Source: Flectonema sp. DT1601 (Eukaryota > Euglenozoa > Diplonemea > Diplonemida > Diplonemidae). Taken from it: a DNA stretch of 64,000 nucleotides. The stretch covers positions 340,501 through 404,500 of the forward strand of contig OZ025847.1 of assembly GCA_964019425.1 (NCBI GenBank). The letters run 5' to 3'. The notes beneath the pieces were generated by a model. The model was given only the letters and a program-made list of their open reading frames with translations, was not told the origin of the DNA and ran no database searches. Position 1 is the stretch's first letter; each line of letters starts with the position of its first letter. Below, one piece after another: positions 54,363 through 64,000 of this stretch. The position numbers and the translations under genes were made by a program.

Positions 54363-54921
54363 ACTTTGCTGGTCAGTCAGTTTGAATGATGGTAGAATAT
54401 AATGGTTAATTACTATCAACTTATTGTCCCCATCGTGTGATCCGCAACAAGGAATGCTCTTCTTTGGGGATAGAGGAGTTTCTACTAAATTTCGAAAATT
54501 GTTTGTTGTTGCTTTTTGTTAAACATTAACATACTTGGAGAGCAGTTGATCCCACCGAGCTGAGTTTCCCTTTGGTGGCGGTTTGTCTGATAATCGACTT
54601 GCTCTCTCTCCCTCTCTCTGTCTGTCTTTTCCATGGTGTCTATCCGTCTCTTAAGTGATCAATCGATATCTGATCCATTGAAGACAGAAGTGTTTCGAAC
54701 GTAATTATTAACTTTGAGTTTGCGCCTTCGTATTGAATTCCTTTTCTCAAACAGTTTTAAGAACTAAACATATCACTTGTCATATGAGAATGAAAGAGAA
54801 AGTACTGCGGTGCGTAAGACCTTCTTCAGTCTTTTTCTCTGACTGATACTATTGTTACTTAGAGTGTAAGTATGTGTATGTATGTGTGATAATATTCTCT
54901 TATTATTATCCTTTCTAGCCG
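54363..54921. other. Intergenic with two acceptor-like sites
   Basis: No gene seen. CCTTTTCTCAAACAG at 54741-54755 repeats the site before GST almost exactly. TTATTATCCTTTCTAG ends at 54918, 3 nt before the next ATG. Confidence 0.5.
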
Positions 54922-57900
54922 ATGGTAAACACTGAACAATATGAAGAGGCAAGTCAGACCACTCACGGAAATGCAGTAAGTGAGGCTGGATCTCAATATG
55001 GAATGTCACAGAAATCGATGCCAAGCATGGCATCGGTTGCAATGACAACAACCTCAAGTACTGGAAAGAGTCCAGTGCAACAACGTGGTGCTGTTCCAAA
55101 AGGGAAAAGTATTACCTATGCGTCGTTCAATGGAATGAGTACAAACCTCGTACGGGAAACGGACGGTGCTACGATTTTTTGTGCTCCTGGCGAGGATAAC
55201 TGGCCAAAAAAAGCCATCAAAAAGGGAATAAAGACGTCAAGGGAATTACTTAAAAAATCGAATGAGCGTTCGCCGTCACCGCAAGACAGAAACGTTGATG
55301 TAAAAGTAACACTTCCTGGAACTGTTACCCAGCCGGGTAAAGCTGCGCCGTTTGTTTGGAGTAATGTTGATGTTGCTGGGTTGGATTGGAGGCAGTTTGT
55401 AATTCCTCCACCGGAACCTCCTCCTCCACCACCGCCCCTCGCCCTTAAGGAACGTTTACTAGAAATTTTTAAGTTGGATGAAACACAAAAACCCAAGGCT
55501 AAGGACAACAAAGACTCTAGCGATGAGGAAATTGATTTCGCTGATAATGGAGTTGCGAAAGAAATCGACGGGGGAAAAAAGAAATTAATGACCCTTAGAG
55601 AGCGTATTCGTTGTTGTCCTAATCATAATAAAAGCAGAGTAAATGACGAGACTTGGGTCCGAATGATGCTTCAAAGACACTTAAACATGAATAAGAGAGC
55701 TGGTGCGCTAGTAGAAGAAGGCGACGAGTCAGAATCTGAAAGCACATCATCATCAGGACACGCTCTGGATTTAGGAGACAATGAATGGGTTATTAACGAT
55801 CCGAAGTTTTTAGCGGCTGAAAAAGATAAGATAGCAGAGCGTCTACGTGAAGTTCAAGGTAATTTGGAAGCAACAAAACTTGATGACGGTAAGAAAATAG
55901 ATTCCCAGAGACAAGAAATACGCCGACTGCGAAAGGCTATGGGTTTACCTCTCGATAGTGATGATGAAGACTACGAGGATGCATTAAAAGTCGCAAAACA
56001 TTCACGCAAACACCGCGATAGCGATAAGCTCCCAAACAGAGTATCGTTCGAAGGTGACAAGCAACAGCCACCAGTAGTTCAATCTCCCTCATCTTCTTCC
56101 TCTTCTTCGTCTTCCCATTATCAAACTGGATCGGATCCTGGAGAACAGGCTATCACTGGTCCGGAAGCTGATTTAGTTTGGGCTGAAAGAGAGCTTGGCT
56201 TCATGGGAGTTCATCGCGGAAACATTCTGACTAAGAAAGAAGATGTCGAAGAACATGTTCAAATGTTAGCAAATCAAGGACTTCCTAAAGACGCAGCTAA
56301 TGCTAATACAGGTATGCAAATCACATGTTTTTTTTTTAAAAAAAAAACAAACTCAAAACAAAAAAAACAAACAAACAAAACAGCCATGAGTATCCTCCTT
56401 TCATACGCCGGAGAGGCTGACGAAGAAATTGAATTTGCACAAGAACTTCTTCATCAGCTTGGAATCACATGGTACAATGCTGACATAAAGAAACCCCTCA
56501 TAGACAAGGAAGCTTCACGACTTAGTAACTCAGGACAATCAAACAAGGCTTCCGATATCAAAAGAGCTGGTGTGATCTTAACCAGATATCTTGAAACCAT
56601 GTTAAAACAAGCATTACTAACACTGAGCACCCATGATATTAATTCTTCGAATTTTTTAAAGAATCGAGACACGTATTTTAAAGCACTCAAAGAGTATCAA
56701 GCACGTGGTGCAGGAGACCGTCGTTCAGAGATCCTAAAGACAGCATACACTGACGTTCGTAGAAGAAGACGTGAATTGATAGAACATGCCTCTACAATAT
56801 TACAACAGCAGGGAATTGAAGCTGAGACCAGCTTTGACATCAAAGAAAAAAAATCAAGCATGTTCATCTCAAAATATAAAGATGAGGGTAACCCAGTTGC
56901 GGTAAAGTCATTACAACAAGCAGTCTCTAGTCTAAAGCTTCAGTTACGTGATTCGAATGACTGGGCAGTACGAGTCATGTCCAAACACAACGTTGAGAAA
57001 GATGGTAAAGCAGCCATGCAGAAAGCAAAGAAAACACTTGAAACGTTAGTTGGCAGAGACCGTGGAGAGCTTCAGTTAGCTTGGAATTTAACCGAGTACC
57101 CTTCTCTAAATCACGATCTTCGACTTCTTGATAGTGACGATGGTCTCAGTGAAACTGAAGGTGACACTGAAAAGGCGAAAGTTGCTCGCAGACGTCGGGC
57201 GGTATCCTTACACGCAGAAGTTGAACGACTAAAGAAAAGCGGACAATACAAAGAAGTAACTCTTGAAAATGGTAAGAAAGTTCACATGGCAAAGGACGGA
57301 AAGATTGTAAACTTAACAGACGTCGCACGAACCCGCCTGGAGCTAATGGGAATTGATCCTAACGCAGAGGTTGAAGTTAAGAATGACGGAACTCCCGTTG
57401 TCGAAGCACCAAACGTTCCCTTCACTGACATAGTAAGAGAAGAACTCATGAAATTAAGAGCCTCAGCTGAGAAATTAGATAAAGCAACCATGGAGAAGCA
57501 AGCTCGTAAAAACGCGAAAGCAAGAATACGCGCCAGCAGCAAAATAATGAACATCCCGTCAGCTAACAGGAACTGGAGTGAAGCAGACATGATTGGTAGT
57601 GAAGTTCGTCGACTAATTAGTACTGGTGAGTGGAAGGAAGCTACTGATGACAGAGATGGACGAATGTACTTTATTAAAAATAAAACAGGAGAAGTTCAAT
57701 TTAATCTCGAAAAGGTTGCACGCGAAAATCTAGAAAAAGAAGGTGTTCTACTCACAGACAGTGATGACGACAAGGCAATTGATGAGGCTGAAGAATCTGA
57801 AAGCAAAGCTGACAGCGATAGATTAATAGTTAATAATATTGAAAGTTCTCTCGGAAGCAATAAGTTCCGACTTGGTAGAGATCGATCCGACACATTAACG

Positions 57901-59310
57901 TCAGACGTTTCTAGTCTTCAAACAACCCTAAACGATACAATGAATAAATTACATCGTCACATAGATACTGTCGACCCTTCTGAAATAGTAATTATATCAC
58001 AAAAAGAACAGCAAGCAAGACACTTCCGAAGTAGACTAATTCAATACTTAAGACAAACAGACCCAACAAAACTTGATAAACTTGATGAAATGCTAAGAGG
58101 TTGGAAGGGTGAGGAGGAGGAAATGTTTCGTTACCTCGATGTCTATTACGATCGCAAGCGGCGTGGGCTCCCAGGATCTCCACTTCGTCGTCGCCCTAAG
58201 AAAACTATAAAGCAACCCAGAAACACTTTTGCGGAGAAAGCTGCCTTCGTAGACAGTGTGATCGCTAACCCAGTAGTACGGAATCCTGAAGAGTTTAGGA
58301 AGTTACTAATAAAGTTACTCGCTATGAGTAATCCTGATGGTCTGAAACATGTCGCAGATGAAGTTCGACTTAATAGAAACAGAAGCTCTGAACGTTTATC
58401 TGAATTAGTCGATGCATTTGGAGTCGATGCTGCCTTTAATGCTTGGAGGCAACAGATCTCAGTAGCTTCTGTTCCGACTGCAAAGGATGAGCTCAACACT
58501 GCACTTGTTAGTATCGCTGGAGGTCCGGGAAAAGGAGAAGATGGAAAAGTTTTGCCTTCTCAGTTATCTCCGTTATTCGCACTTGAGGAATCGCCACTCA
58601 TTGGAGGTGGGAATCCGAGTGATTTCTTTGATATTCTTGATGAGACGTATGCTGATCATCCACTTCAATCAGATATTCTTCCTCGACAGAGTACTTCTGT
58701 AAGTCATCAGAGACAAGGTATTAAAACTGTTGAAGCTGCTACTCCAGTAAAACCTGTCAGAAGAAAAACTACACCTTCGGGGCCTTCACCAGCACCTTCA
58801 CCAGCACTATCAACGCCATCGGGACTAGATATTCCATCACCCCCTAGAAAAACACGGATTATGAGTGAGACACCTTCTAGAGTTATAAAAACACCGAAAT
58901 CATCAACACCACCTGCTTCTGTTACTGGTCAGTTTGGTGGTTATAATCAGGTTCATGATATTGGTAGACCTGCTGTAAGGCAACATAATGATGGATGGAC
59001 ACCACCACGAACACGTGTGCCTGAAACCCGTAGATTCCCAGCATCTCCAAGTATTCCTGCTGAACAGCAACCTGTTAGTACACCGTCAGTTATGGAATTA
59101 AGAAATAGATATCAATACCCCAGACAGCGTAGTGTGTCACCACCAGATCACTGGACTACAAGACCAACTACTACAGTACCTACTCATTTGAGCCCACGGA
59201 CGAGAAGCAGAGAGAGAAAGCAGCACATTATGAGACAGCTTGATGCTGGTGGTGCTACAGGTCAGAGACCAACAACTCCCGGAGTAAGACAATCTCAGTG
59301 GATGAGGTAA
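54922..59310 (+). CDS. Large charged cytoplasmic protein with two WW-like repeats, two exons, family unknown
   Basis: Exons 54922-56311 and 56384-59310 give 1438 aa. The 72-nt intron (GTATGC...AAACAG) is a multiple of three and free of stops, so the unspliced frame stays open (1462 aa). Its translation is Lys/Asn/Phe low complexity, and splicing gives a clean join. Visible: PPPEPPPPPPP (about 165), acidic Ser tracts, long helical regions, and two related segments at about 735-790 and 865-925 (G-YKEVT...GKIVNLTDVARTRLE and GEWKEAT..DGRMYFIKNK..NLEKVARENLE). The second is WW-domain-like with GRMYFIKNKTGEVQF. The C-terminal 230 residues are Pro/Ser/Arg-rich and disordered (RTPS-type phosphosites). 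It has no membrane segment. I do not recognise the family; a cytoskeletal or scaffold role is possible. Confidence 0.75.
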   Translation: MVNTEQYEEASQTTHGNAVSEAGSQYGMSQKSMPSMASVAMTTTSSTGKSPVQQRGAVPKGKSITYASFNGMSTNLVRETDGATIFCAPGEDNWPKKAIKKGIKTSRELLKKSNERSPSPQDRNVDVKVTLPGTVTQPGKAAPFVWSNVDVAGLDWRQFVIPPPEPPPPPPPLALKERLLEIFKLDETQKPKAKDNKDSSDEEIDFADNGVAKEIDGGKKKLMTLRERIRCCPNHNKSRVNDETWVRMMLQRHLNMNKRAGALVEEGDESESESTSSSGHALDLGDNEWVINDPKFLAAEKDKIAERLREVQGNLEATKLDDGKKIDSQRQEIRRLRKAMGLPLDSDDEDYEDALKVAKHSRKHRDSDKLPNRVSFEGDKQQPPVVQSPSSSSSSSSSHYQTGSDPGEQAITGPEADLVWAERELGFMGVHRGNILTKKEDVEEHVQMLANQGLPKDAANANTGMQITCFFFKKKTNSKQKKQTNKTAMSILLSYAGEADEEIEFAQELLHQLGITWYNADIKKPLIDKEASRLSNSGQSNKASDIKRAGVILTRYLETMLKQALLTLSTHDINSSNFLKNRDTYFKALKEYQARGAGDRRSEILKTAYTDVRRRRRELIEHASTILQQQGIEAETSFDIKEKKSSMFISKYKDEGNPVAVKSLQQAVSSLKLQLRDSNDWAVRVMSKHNVEKDGKAAMQKAKKTLETLVGRDRGELQLAWNLTEYPSLNHDLRLLDSDDGLSETEGDTEKAKVARRRRAVSLHAEVERLKKSGQYKEVTLENGKKVHMAKDGKIVNLTDVARTRLELMGIDPNAEVEVKNDGTPVVEAPNVPFTDIVREELMKLRASAEKLDKATMEKQARKNAKARIRASSKIMNIPSANRNWSEADMIGSEVRRLISTGEWKEATDDRDGRMYFIKNKTGEVQFNLEKVARENLEKEGVLLTDSDDDKAIDEAEESESKADSDRLIVNNIESSLGSNKFRLGRDRSDTLTSDVSSLQTTLNDTMNKLHRHIDTVDPSEIVIISQKEQQARHFRSRLIQYLRQTDPTKLDKLDEMLRGWKGEEEEMFRYLDVYYDRKRRGLPGSPLRRRPKKTIKQPRNTFAEKAAFVDSVIANPVVRNPEEFRKLLIKLLAMSNPDGLKHVADEVRLNRNRSSERLSELVDAFGVDAAFNAWRQQISVASVPTAKDELNTALVSIAGGPGKGEDGKVLPSQLSPLFALEESPLIGGGNPSDFFDILDETYADHPLQSDILPRQSTSVSHQRQGIKTVEAATPVKPVRRKTTPSGPSPAPSPALSTPSGLDIPSPPRKTRIMSETPSRVIKTPKSSTPPASVTGQFGGYNQVHDIGRPAVRQHNDGWTPPRTRVPETRRFPASPSIPAEQQPVSTPSVMELRNRYQYPRQRSVSPPDHWTTRPTTTVPTHLSPRTRSRERKQHIMRQLDAGGATGQRPTTPGVRQSQWMR

Positions 59311-59670
59311 TTTCAAACGATTAATTTATTTTATTCATTTGTTTATCTGTATCGTTTCTTTTTATGGAATTGGGAACCCACGACCAACATAACCAAATCT
59401 CATTATTAGTTATTTTTTTATTTTTATTTTTTTTTTTTGTCTATCCTATTTTTTATTATTATGTTGTTAGTCAAAAAAATTGTAGGTAGATTTTAGTTGA
59501 TTTCTATCCCGTTTTGGGTGAAAAGCCTGAACCAAACGAACAAGCCATAACAGCTTAGTCGGCATAGATTGTGTTTTTATAGTTGAAATGTTGCATAGTC
59601 TGGTTACATTATTATTTTGCTTCAGAGAGGGGGGTTGTGTGAGTTGGGGGGGTGACCACCCCTCAATACT
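59311..59670. other. Intergenic, short
   Basis: T/A-rich. It contains TTATTATTTTGCTTCAG (59625), an acceptor-like site 45 nt before the next start, and G-runs (59629-59651) in the putative leader. Confidence 0.5.
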
Positions 59671-62600
59671 ATGAAATCAGTTCAACTGATACTCTCACTT
59701 TGTTTAATAAAACAAGTTACATGTGATCACTGGAGTATAGGACAGCTGGGTAATCACAATCCGAATTTCTTTCCCGGTAGACCAGTTGTCTTCGCACCTG
59801 AAGACTGCGATACTCAACAAGATTGGTGGGCAACAAGAGTGACTGATTCTGACGGACAGGATTCAAAAAACTTTTTTGATTCTTACCAGCAGAGTCTAGC
59901 ATTCGAAGTACAAGCAGGAAGACCACAACTATTTTCGATTCAGCCGGCAATGACTGACGGACGAGGACCATATTGTCCAGTAGGAGGACCCAATCCAACA
60001 CATCCTTACATCATACCAGCGAAACCTAATTGTGAAAAGGGTGACTTAACAGGAACAGATGGTATGTTCGGAGAACCCAGCTTAGAAGACAGAGGTGGTA
60101 TTTCTTTACTAACTTTCAAGTGCGCACCCGACCAATGTGGATGCAGTACCGTCAGCGTTCAATTAGTTGATGATGGTGTAGAAGATTGTGTGGTTGGTGG
60201 TAACGGACCTATCACTGCCCCAACTCGTATAGCATTCTGTCCTGGTGGTTGCAACCCGGATGACTGTTCAAAAAGTATTGAGCATTTTTTTACGATTTGT
60301 ATAAATTGCGTAAATGACTGCCCGCACTTTTCAGTCCCTGCTTGCAATGTACAGGTCAATGAGGACGAAACGAATATTGAAATCTTAAACTGGGCGTCGA
60401 ATATTAATTTTGGAGCTCCGAATGAAGTTGATCAGAGGATTTGGTTTGAGATAAAAGTTTCCAACCCTGGTCTGTTTTCAACACAGCCTTTCTTACAATG
60501 GGATCCAGCCTTTCCGGGTGTCGCATCACTGCGATTCGAGCCGCTGGCAAACCACTTCGGAACTTCTGAAATTTGTGTTACAATCTTTGACGACGGTGGA
60601 GTCGAAAACGGAGGTTGCAACAAAGGAGCTGGAGTAGGTGCTGGGGGATCAGCAACTGGAACTGTTGGTGGTGAAACTGGTCAGATCTGTTGTCAGATAG
60701 AAGTACTTCCTATTAATGATTGCCCGACTTGGAGACCTGGTCGTCATGACACCTCTTCTTCTCTAACTGTTCATATCGAAGAGGATGCCGGAAGGTTTTC
60801 TGTACTCGACTACGCAGTTCAAATATCTGCCGGTCCTATTGATGAAGAGAACTCTCAAAACCTTTGGTTTACTCTCACTCCGGTAACTCCTGCTAATGCG
60901 ATTTTCTTCGCACAATTACCTCGAATTAACTCAGAAACAGGGGAACTGACCTTCGAACTACTTCCTGACGCAAACACATTCGGAGTTGGCAGCTTCGATT
61001 TTTACATTCAATTGCAAGACGATGGCGGTAGAGTACCACCACCTGCTTGTGACATAACTTGTGAACCAGTTACTAGTTGTCCTGTATTAAGAATAATAGT
61101 TGATCCAGTCAATGACCCAGCTTTCTTTGTTCCTGGACCGGATATATCGATCTGTGAAGACGAACAACCATCGTATTGCTATCCGAATTGGGCGAGGCAA
61201 ATCACACCTGGAAACTTGAGAGAATCGGTAATGACTGGCGGAGAAGGTCAAGTTATTTCTTTTGACATCGCTCCAGATCGACCAGAACTGTTCCAGGCGG
61301 GTCCTGTTATCGATCCGACGACAGGAACTTTGTGTTTTACCCAAACGGAACATGCGTTCGGAGCGACAAATGTGTTGATAACGATTCGTGATGATGGACC
61401 AACTGCTACAGGTCCACCAGAGAACAGTGGTACTTCTATATACACCAGAATACTAATTAATCCTTCAAACGATGCTCCGACATGGCAACAGTCACCTTTG
61501 ACTATGAATGGAGCCACTTGTATTGAAGTTAATCAAAACCCATTAGAAGAAGTCGTTACCATTAATGGATTCGCTGTCAACATTATGAGAGGCGGTGGAG
61601 ATACAGAATCTGAACAGCAGCTCACATTCGAATTAGAATCCACTCCGAGAGAGTTATTTACAACAGATCCTCGCATTGAGATGACTTCTTTTACTGAAGG
61701 AAGACTTGTATTCACACCAGCTGCCAATGCCTTTGGTACAGCAATGATAACAGTAAGACTACGTGATTCTGGTGGCATAGCAGGAAGTGGAGCAACTGCT
61801 GTTGGATGTTTGGGAGTCGATATGACAATTCAGACTTTTTGTATTGCAATCAGACCAACTACTACACCACCTAACTTATTATATCCAAACAGGATATGTG
61901 TTGATGAAGATGCTACTAATCAACCCCACGCTATTCCATTATTCTTTCAGGGAGTAGATGTCACCTGTCATGTTGTTGAGTTAACTGTAGCAAACATGAC
62001 ATCACAATCATCATTTATGACAGGACTATTTGTGAATCTACCAACAGTGACTCCTGATGGAACACTTACCTTTACTACTGAACGAGACGCGTTTGGTGAA
62101 GCGACTATAGTCGTTACTCTCTTTAATACTTGTGTAACCCCAACTTCCAAAACTGTATTACGAAATGCTTTTGTAATTTGTATTCGTCCCTGCAATGATC
62201 CTCCGACATTCAGAGCCTCATCAAACCTGATTAGTACAATCTCTGAGTGTCAACCAACAGTCGGAAATGATTGTTGTATGCATGTATTACCTAGCTGGGC
62301 TGCTGATATAACACCTGTTGAGATTGGTCAAAGAGTAACGTTTAGTGTTTTTGCTTTGGATGAGTCGGTTTTCGATCCGAATCATTTACCGGAAATATCG
62401 AATACAGGAACTTTGAGTTTTTGTTTAAAACCTTACTACACAACGTTAGGTGTGAGTGCACTCTCTGTTCAATTAAGGGACGATGGAGGTCACAGTGGAG
62501 GTCGATGTACTGATACCACAATAGAAACGATTCCATTTCAAATACTTCCGATAAATGACAGACCAGAGTTCATTGGACTCCCAGAAACTCTTGTTTTTAA

Positions 62601-64000
62601 CGAGGATGATGGTACTGTAGAAGTCCCAGGATGGGCAACCAGAATAACACCTGGTAGAGGTCCTGATGAACTGACAGAGGCATCTGTTAGAATGCTTTCA
62701 TTTACGTGTTCACCAACTGATTTGACTTTAATTAATTCTTGTAGGGTGAATACTAGAACAGGAAACTTAGTAATGGATATCGTTCCTGATGCTTTTGGTA
62801 TCACCTTACTAGAAATAGTTCTTCATGATGGAGAAGTAGTATCAGGAAGCTCTACGCCATCGTACGTTTCTGTTACTGTTCTTGAGATTAATGATAGACC
62901 AACGTTTACTCCTTTGGGAGCTGTGATAGTTTTTGAAGATACTTGTTATTCACAGCAATGGGCGCAGTTAATATCAGTCGGTCCTCCTAATGAAGTCAGC
63001 CAACAGGCTTCGTTTATTATAAATGACGATCTCACTTCTTCAAATAATGTTATTCGAGGTACTCCTCACATATCGAGTTCAGGTATTCTGTCATTCTGTC
63101 CTCGTGATAATGTTAATGGACGAGCTATTTATAGAGTTGTTCTTCAAGATTCAGGGGGTACCCTGCGAGGAGGGATTGATAATAGTATTCAAGCGGAATT
63201 AGTAATTGTAATTGTTGCTACTAATGATTGTCCTGTATTGGAATTGAGTTCAGCATATGATCCCCGTATTGCTATTGTGTTTAGAGAAGATCAACAGGAG
63301 GATATTCGATTGACTCATGTCGTAACCGGTTCTTCTATTGCTGTAGGACCACCAACAGCACAGGATGAAATTGGATCACAAACTGTTGTGTTACAGGTTA
63401 CAACAGACCCGACATCAGCATTCCAACAACAACTCCGAGTCGAGCAGTCTCCTGAATTAGATAAAGGACAAAGTGTTGTTGGTATTCTAACACCTGACTT
63501 CTTTGGTACTGTTGTTGTTACCTTCACTGCTGTTGATACTGGAAATGGATTATTTCCAGACTGCAATACATCGACATCAAAAACACTAGTTCTCGTTGTA
63601 GATCCCGTCAATGATCCTCCTTCATTTATAAAGGGACCAAATATTATCATCTCCAGTCAGGAGCAAGAACAAATTCGATACATTTGGCCAGCATGGGCTC
63701 AGGGTATCAGGGCTGGACCTGACAATGAAGCTTTTCAGCAACTTACTTTTCTAGTAAGGAGCGCAGCAGGGGAAGAGGTATTTGGATTTTTTGATGGTGG
63801 TGTGATGCCAACGATAAGCCCGACAACTGGTGATCTTCAAGTATACCCATCACCGTCACCTATCGGTGATAGAACTGGTGATTTTGAAGCTTGTCTTTCT
63901 GATGGTCGTGACCAAGTGTGTGAGTCGTTCACCATCACGTTATTACAACACACACCCAGCAATAATGGAATTGGTACATCTCAAAACGGATTATCTCTTC
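59671..64000 (+). CDS. Secreted or surface protein of tandem cadherin-like repeats, 3' partial
   Basis: The frame is open for 1443 codons from ATG 59671 to the window end. It starts with a signal peptide (MKSVQLILSLCLIKQVTC). The rest is about ten repeats of 110-135 aa, each closing with a V/I/T-N-D-x-P boundary (near residues 213, 348, 480, 599, 840, 960, 1073, 1183 and 1312; a degenerate one at 730). Typical repeat layout: NEDE..., W-A-x-x-I-x-x-G-P, then strands ending GxLxFxP..., a FG-x-(A/T) turn, and V-x-L-x-D-D-G-G. These resemble the tandem cadherin-like/'tandem-95' Ig-like repeats of protist and bacterial adhesion proteins, which often bind calcium at such DD/ND turns. Paired cysteines are frequent in the first repeats (CAPDQCGC, CINCVNDC), suiting an extracellular place. 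No membrane anchor is seen yet. Confidence 0.85.
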   Translation, partial: MKSVQLILSLCLIKQVTCDHWSIGQLGNHNPNFFPGRPVVFAPEDCDTQQDWWATRVTDSDGQDSKNFFDSYQQSLAFEVQAGRPQLFSIQPAMTDGRGPYCPVGGPNPTHPYIIPAKPNCEKGDLTGTDGMFGEPSLEDRGGISLLTFKCAPDQCGCSTVSVQLVDDGVEDCVVGGNGPITAPTRIAFCPGGCNPDDCSKSIEHFFTICINCVNDCPHFSVPACNVQVNEDETNIEILNWASNINFGAPNEVDQRIWFEIKVSNPGLFSTQPFLQWDPAFPGVASLRFEPLANHFGTSEICVTIFDDGGVENGGCNKGAGVGAGGSATGTVGGETGQICCQIEVLPINDCPTWRPGRHDTSSSLTVHIEEDAGRFSVLDYAVQISAGPIDEENSQNLWFTLTPVTPANAIFFAQLPRINSETGELTFELLPDANTFGVGSFDFYIQLQDDGGRVPPPACDITCEPVTSCPVLRIIVDPVNDPAFFVPGPDISICEDEQPSYCYPNWARQITPGNLRESVMTGGEGQVISFDIAPDRPELFQAGPVIDPTTGTLCFTQTEHAFGATNVLITIRDDGPTATGPPENSGTSIYTRILINPSNDAPTWQQSPLTMNGATCIEVNQNPLEEVVTINGFAVNIMRGGGDTESEQQLTFELESTPRELFTTDPRIEMTSFTEGRLVFTPAANAFGTAMITVRLRDSGGIAGSGATAVGCLGVDMTIQTFCIAIRPTTTPPNLLYPNRICVDEDATNQPHAIPLFFQGVDVTCHVVELTVANMTSQSSFMTGLFVNLPTVTPDGTLTFTTERDAFGEATIVVTLFNTCVTPTSKTVLRNAFVICIRPCNDPPTFRASSNLISTISECQPTVGNDCCMHVLPSWAADITPVEIGQRVTFSVFALDESVFDPNHLPEISNTGTLSFCLKPYYTTLGVSALSVQLRDDGGHSGGRCTDTTIETIPFQILPINDRPEFIGLPETLVFNEDDGTVEVPGWATRITPGRGPDELTEASVRMLSFTCSPTDLTLINSCRVNTRTGNLVMDIVPDAFGITLLEIVLHDGEVVSGSSTPSYVSVTVLEINDRPTFTPLGAVIVFEDTCYSQQWAQLISVGPPNEVSQQASFIINDDLTSSNNVIRGTPHISSSGILSFCPRDNVNGRAIYRVVLQDSGGTLRGGIDNSIQAELVIVIVATNDCPVLELSSAYDPRIAIVFREDQQEDIRLTHVVTGSSIAVGPPTAQDEIGSQTVVLQVTTDPTSAFQQQLRVEQSPELDKGQSVVGILTPDFFGTVVVTFTAVDTGNGLFPDCNTSTSKTLVLVVDPVNDPPSFIKGPNIIISSQEQEQIRYIWPAWAQGIRAGPDNEAFQQLTFLVRSAAGEEVFGFFDGGVMPTISPTTGDLQVYPSPSPIGDRTGDFEACLSDGRDQVCESFTITLLQHTPSNNGIGTSQNGLSL

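Overview
The window is nuclear DNA of a unicellular eukaryote. It carries short GT-AG introns (58-179 nt), long homopolymer and ATT tracts, DNA transposons, non-LTR retroelements, and host genes for importin alpha, Beclin/Atg6, a CPAP/SAS-4-type centriole protein and a sigma-like GST. A centriole assembly gene together with a transmembrane cyclase-like/kinase fusion fits a flagellated protist. The sequence alone does not fix the lineage.

Region 1 (1 to about 21.4 kb) is a nested graveyard of mobile elements. In order it holds: a Mutator-like (MULE) transposase gene cut at its 5' end; a 220-bp tandem duplication; a minus-strand non-LTR LINE with a restriction-like endonuclease, interrupted by a 302-bp MITE; and a GC-rich LINE-like element of different base composition. 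After these comes a cluster of three interleaved repeat families (called A, B/D and C here), a palindromic satellite (E), and two 1.35-1.4-kb long-TIR transposons. Families A, B and C all carry the same covarying stem-loop with a CAAAA loop near their constant end.

Region 2 (21.4-64 kb) holds host genes, all on the + strand and head to tail: importin alpha, Beclin/Atg6, a coiled-coil protein, a membrane cyclase-like/protein-kinase fusion (three exons, 932 aa), an alpha/beta hydrolase, a PDZ protein, CPAP/SAS-4 (two exons), GST, a 1438-aa charged protein (two exons), and the first 1443 codons of a secreted protein of tandem cadherin-like repeats that runs off the window. Nine of ten start codons lie 3-45 nt after a polypyrimidine-AG that looks like a 3' splice site. 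With the one-way gene order this raises the possibility of spliced-leader trans-splicing, or of systematic 5'UTR introns.

The host intergenic stretches (about 0.1-4 kb) are rich in dispersed structured repeats, including a roughly 100-nt element with a conserved bulged stem. They also hold three larger inverted-repeat elements (31.70-34.97, 37.58-39.37 and 50.86-52.58 kb), a tRNA-like pseudogene and a short antisense 18S rRNA fragment. Several transposon copies are nested in one another, so insertion order can be read. No LTR element, capsid or envelope gene was recognised.
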